From: Actinomycetes bacterium
GTDB lineage: Bacteria; Actinomycetota; Actinomycetes; Mycobacteriales; Micromonosporaceae
Direction of reading: 5' to 3'
Length of the DNA: 9,480 nt
Assembly (NCBI GenBank): GCA_021793335.1
Contig: JAJYSW010000121.1
Coordinates: 1 to 9,480 of the forward strand
Position numbers and translations under genes: made by a program. The notes below the pieces were generated by a model. The model was given only the letters and a program-made list of their open reading frames with translations. It was not told the origin of the DNA and ran no database searches. Of the stretch, positions 7,722-9,480 are shown piece after piece; positions within the stretch are counted from its first letter, which is position 1, and every line of letters starts with the position of its first letter.

Positions 7722-8872
7722 GTGCTGTACGCCGAATTCTCGTGAACGTAGCCGTGGGACAGGTCGTTGGTCCAGATCGTGGCCGATGCCGAGCCGTGGT
7801 GGAGCTCGATGTCGATGGCGACGTCGCGGCCCTTGAGGTCGACCTCGTCGCGGTTCTCGCCGGCCGTGCCCGCCTTGCAGACCCAGACGCCGTTGACGGC
7901 GACGTCGACCGCGTCGGCGTCGAAGGGCGCTTCGGCGCAGCCGACGGCGGCGAGGATACGGCCCCAGTTGGGGTCGCACCCGAACATGGCGGTCCCCACG
8001 AGGTTGTCGCGGGCGACGCGGCGGGCGACTTCGACGGCGTCGTCCTCGGTCCGGGCGCCCGAGACGGTGATGGCGATGTCCTTGGTGGAGCCCTCGGCGT
8101 CGGACAGGAGCTGTTTCACAAGGCCCTTGCACAGTTCGGTGAGTTCGGCGGTGAACTCCTCGGCGTCGGCCTCGACGCCCGAGGCTCCGGAGGCGAGCAG
8201 GAGCACGGTGTCGTTGGTGGACATCGAGCCGTCGGAGTCGAGCCGGTCGAAGGAGTACCGGCAGGCGGCGCCGAGCGCGGCGTCGGCCAGTTCGGCGTCG
8301 ACGAGGGCGTCGGTGGTGAGGACGACGAGCATGGTCGCCAGGCCGGGCGCGAGCATGCCCGCGCCCTTGGCGATGCCGCCGATCGTCCAGCCCGCCTCGC
8401 TGGTGCGCGCGGCGTTCTTGGCGACGGTGTCGGTGGTCATGATCGCGGTGGCGGCGTCCTCACCGCCGGTCTCGGCGAGCGCGGCGGCGGCCGCGTCGAC
8501 GCCCGGCAGGAGCAGGTCCATCGGGAGGCGCTCGCCGATGAGCCCGGTGGAGCAGACGGCGATCTCGGCGGCCTCGCATCCGAGGACGGCGGCGGTCTTC
8601 TCGGCGGTGGCCAGGGTGTCCTGGAAGCCCTCGTGGCCGGTGCAGGCGTTGGCCCCGCCGGAATTGAGGACGACGGACTTGAGGCGGCCGTGGGCGAGGA
8701 TCTGCTGGGACCATTTGACGGGCGCGGCCTTGACGCGGTTGCCGGTGAAGCGGCCCGCGGCCACCTGGGAAGGGCCGTCGTTGACGACGAGCGCCAGGTC
8801 GGGCCTGCCGGATTGCTTGAGCCCGGCGGTGACGCCGGAGGCCCGGAAGCCCTTCGGGGTCGTGATGGTCAT
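7718..8872 (-). CDS. argJ: Glutamate N-acetyltransferase (ornithine acetyltransferase)
   Basis: Moves the acetyl group from N-acetylornithine to glutamate, regenerating N-acetylglutamate and releasing ornithine, so the pathway is cyclic. Some members also use acetyl-CoA; the sequence does not tell which type this is. ArgJ is an N-terminal-nucleophile enzyme made as a precursor that cuts itself. The conserved cleavage motif is seen as KGAGMLAPGLATML at 169-182, placing the cut before T180, the expected nucleophile of the beta chain. AIMTTDT at 143-149, SFDRLDSDGSMSTND at 207-221 and GCDPNWGR at 298-305 are also family-typical. Length is 384 residues, normal. The ATG at 8872 has GGAG (8880-8883) seven bases upstream; an upstream GTG at 8908 has no ribosome site and was rejected. 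The stop overlaps argB. Confidence 0.97.
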   Translation of the reverse strand: MTITTPKGFRASGVTAGLKQSGRPDLALVVNDGPSQVAAGRFTGNRVKAAPVKWSQQILAHGRLKSVVLNSGGANACTGHEGFQDTLATAEKTAAVLGCEAAEIAVCSTGLIGERLPMDLLLPGVDAAAAALAETGGEDAATAIMTTDTVAKNAARTSEAGWTIGGIAKGAGMLAPGLATMLVVLTTDALVDAELADAALGAACRYSFDRLDSDGSMSTNDTVLLLASGASGVEADAEEFTAELTELCKGLVKQLLSDAEGSTKDIAITVSGARTEDDAVEVARRVARDNLVGTAMFGCDPNWGRILAAVGCAEAPFDADAVDVAVNGVWVCKAGTAGENRDEVDLKGRDVAIDIELHHGSASATIWTNDLSHGYVHENSAYST

Positions 8873-8930
8873 GCGTTCACTCCGGTCCGGGAAGGGGTGG
8901 TCTGACACGGCTGGTCTGCGGGCGCGGACG
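8873..8930 (-). other. 58-base argC-argJ spacer with a 7-base direct repeat
   Basis: This is the only non-overlapping gene junction in the visible operon. On the plus strand TGGTCTG occurs at 8898-8904 and again at 8912-8918, a period of 14 bases. The spacer also holds the argJ Shine-Dalgarno sequence (8880-8883). No ARG-box-like AT-rich palindrome, clear promoter or strong hairpin is visible, so argJ is most likely transcribed from the argC promoter. Confidence 0.4.
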
Positions 8931-9480
8931 TCACGGCGCGACTCCGTTCACGGTCAGGCCGGCGGCCTCGGGGAGGCCGAGCATGAGGTTGGCGCACTGG
9001 AGGACCTGTCCGGCCGCGCCCTTGCCGAGGTTGTCGATCGCCGCGCACACGATGAGGCGTCCCGAGTCGAGGTCGACGCCGCCTTGGAGGTGGACGGCGT
9101 TGGTGCCGTAGGTGGAGGCCGTGGCGGGCCAGGCGTCCTCGGGCAGCAGGCGCACGAAGTGCTCGCCGTCGTAGGACTTGGCCAGGGCCGCGCGGACGTC
9201 GGCGGCGCTCACGTCGCCGAGGGGCTTGGCGGTGACGGTGGCGAGGATGCCTCTGGGCATGGGGGCCAGCAGCGGGGTCATCGAGACGCTCGATGCGCCG
9301 GTGGCCTGCTTGATCTCGGGCACGTGCTGGTGCGCGCCGACCTTATAGGGGCTCATCGAGCCCATGACCTCGCTGGCGAGCAGGCGCTTCTTGGCGGCGT
9401 TGCCCGCGCCGGAGGTGCCCGAGGCCGCGACGACGACCACGTCGGCGGGGTCGGCGAGACCGGCCTCGACGAGGGGCCGC
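8931..9480 (-). CDS. argC: N-acetyl-gamma-glutamyl-phosphate reductase, C-terminal part
   Basis: Reduces N-acetylglutamyl phosphate to the semialdehyde with NADPH, in the cytosol. Only the last 182 residues are present; the 5' end lies beyond the right edge, including the nucleotide-binding domain and the catalytic-cysteine region. The visible part begins RPLVEAGLADPAD, continues with the SGTSGAG loop, then the active-site HQHVPEI (first histidine codon at 9330-9332), APMPRGILATV and the C-terminal DNLGKGAAGQ helix that completes the cofactor site. All are standard for ArgC; the family is usually about 340-350 residues, so roughly half is seen. The frame is open to position 9480, so this is an edge truncation and not a broken gene. 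An internal GTG at 9440 is not the real start. It is the first gene of the operon, so the promoter and ARG boxes should lie outside. Confidence 0.96.
   Translation of the reverse strand, partial: RPLVEAGLADPADVVVVAASGTSGAGNAAKKRLLASEVMGSMSPYKVGAHQHVPEIKQATGASSVSMTPLLAPMPRGILATVTAKPLGDVSAADVRAALAKSYDGEHFVRLLPEDAWPATASTYGTNAVHLQGGVDLDSGRLIVCAAIDNLGKGAAGQVLQCANLMLGLPEAAGLTVNGVAP

Overview
The window comes from a GC-rich bacterium, almost certainly an actinobacterium. Codon third positions are mostly G or C, and the minus strand carries the arginine gene order argC-J-B-D-F-R-G-H known from Mycobacterium and Corynebacterium. I cannot name the genus from the sequence.

Layout from left to right. 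Positions 1-283 are a visibly less GC-rich non-coding stretch with a strong imperfect inverted repeat (48-78) and a cluster of three related 8-mers (243-266). Positions 284-860 hold two small plus-strand genes that overlap by 8 bases and encode related, tryptophan-containing proteins of unknown function. Positions 861-1504 lie between convergent transcription units. They hold a perfect 13-bp hairpin (977-1010), a possible 30-codon minus-strand gene (1145-1237) and a hairpin just past argH (1480-1498). From 1505 to the right edge everything is on the minus strand and is the arginine operon, read right to left: argC (5' part outside the window), argJ, argB, argD, argF, argR, argG, argH.

The genes encode the arginine route from N-acetylglutamate: ArgB (kinase), ArgC (reductase), ArgD (aminotransferase), ArgJ (acetyl transfer from acetylornithine, recycling the acetyl group), ArgF (ornithine to citrulline), ArgG (argininosuccinate synthesis) and ArgH (cleavage to arginine and fumarate). 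ArgR, the arginine-sensing repressor, lies inside the operon. From argJ to argH each stop codon overlaps the next start as ATGA or GTGA, which implies tight translational coupling. The main operon promoter and any ARG box must lie to the right of the window.

The arginine operon is ordinary and confidently annotated. The unexplained material is on the left: the paired paralogous small genes, the candidate short ORF and the inverted repeats. I see no CRISPR array, tRNA, rRNA, insertion sequence or phage gene, and I do not claim a new system.
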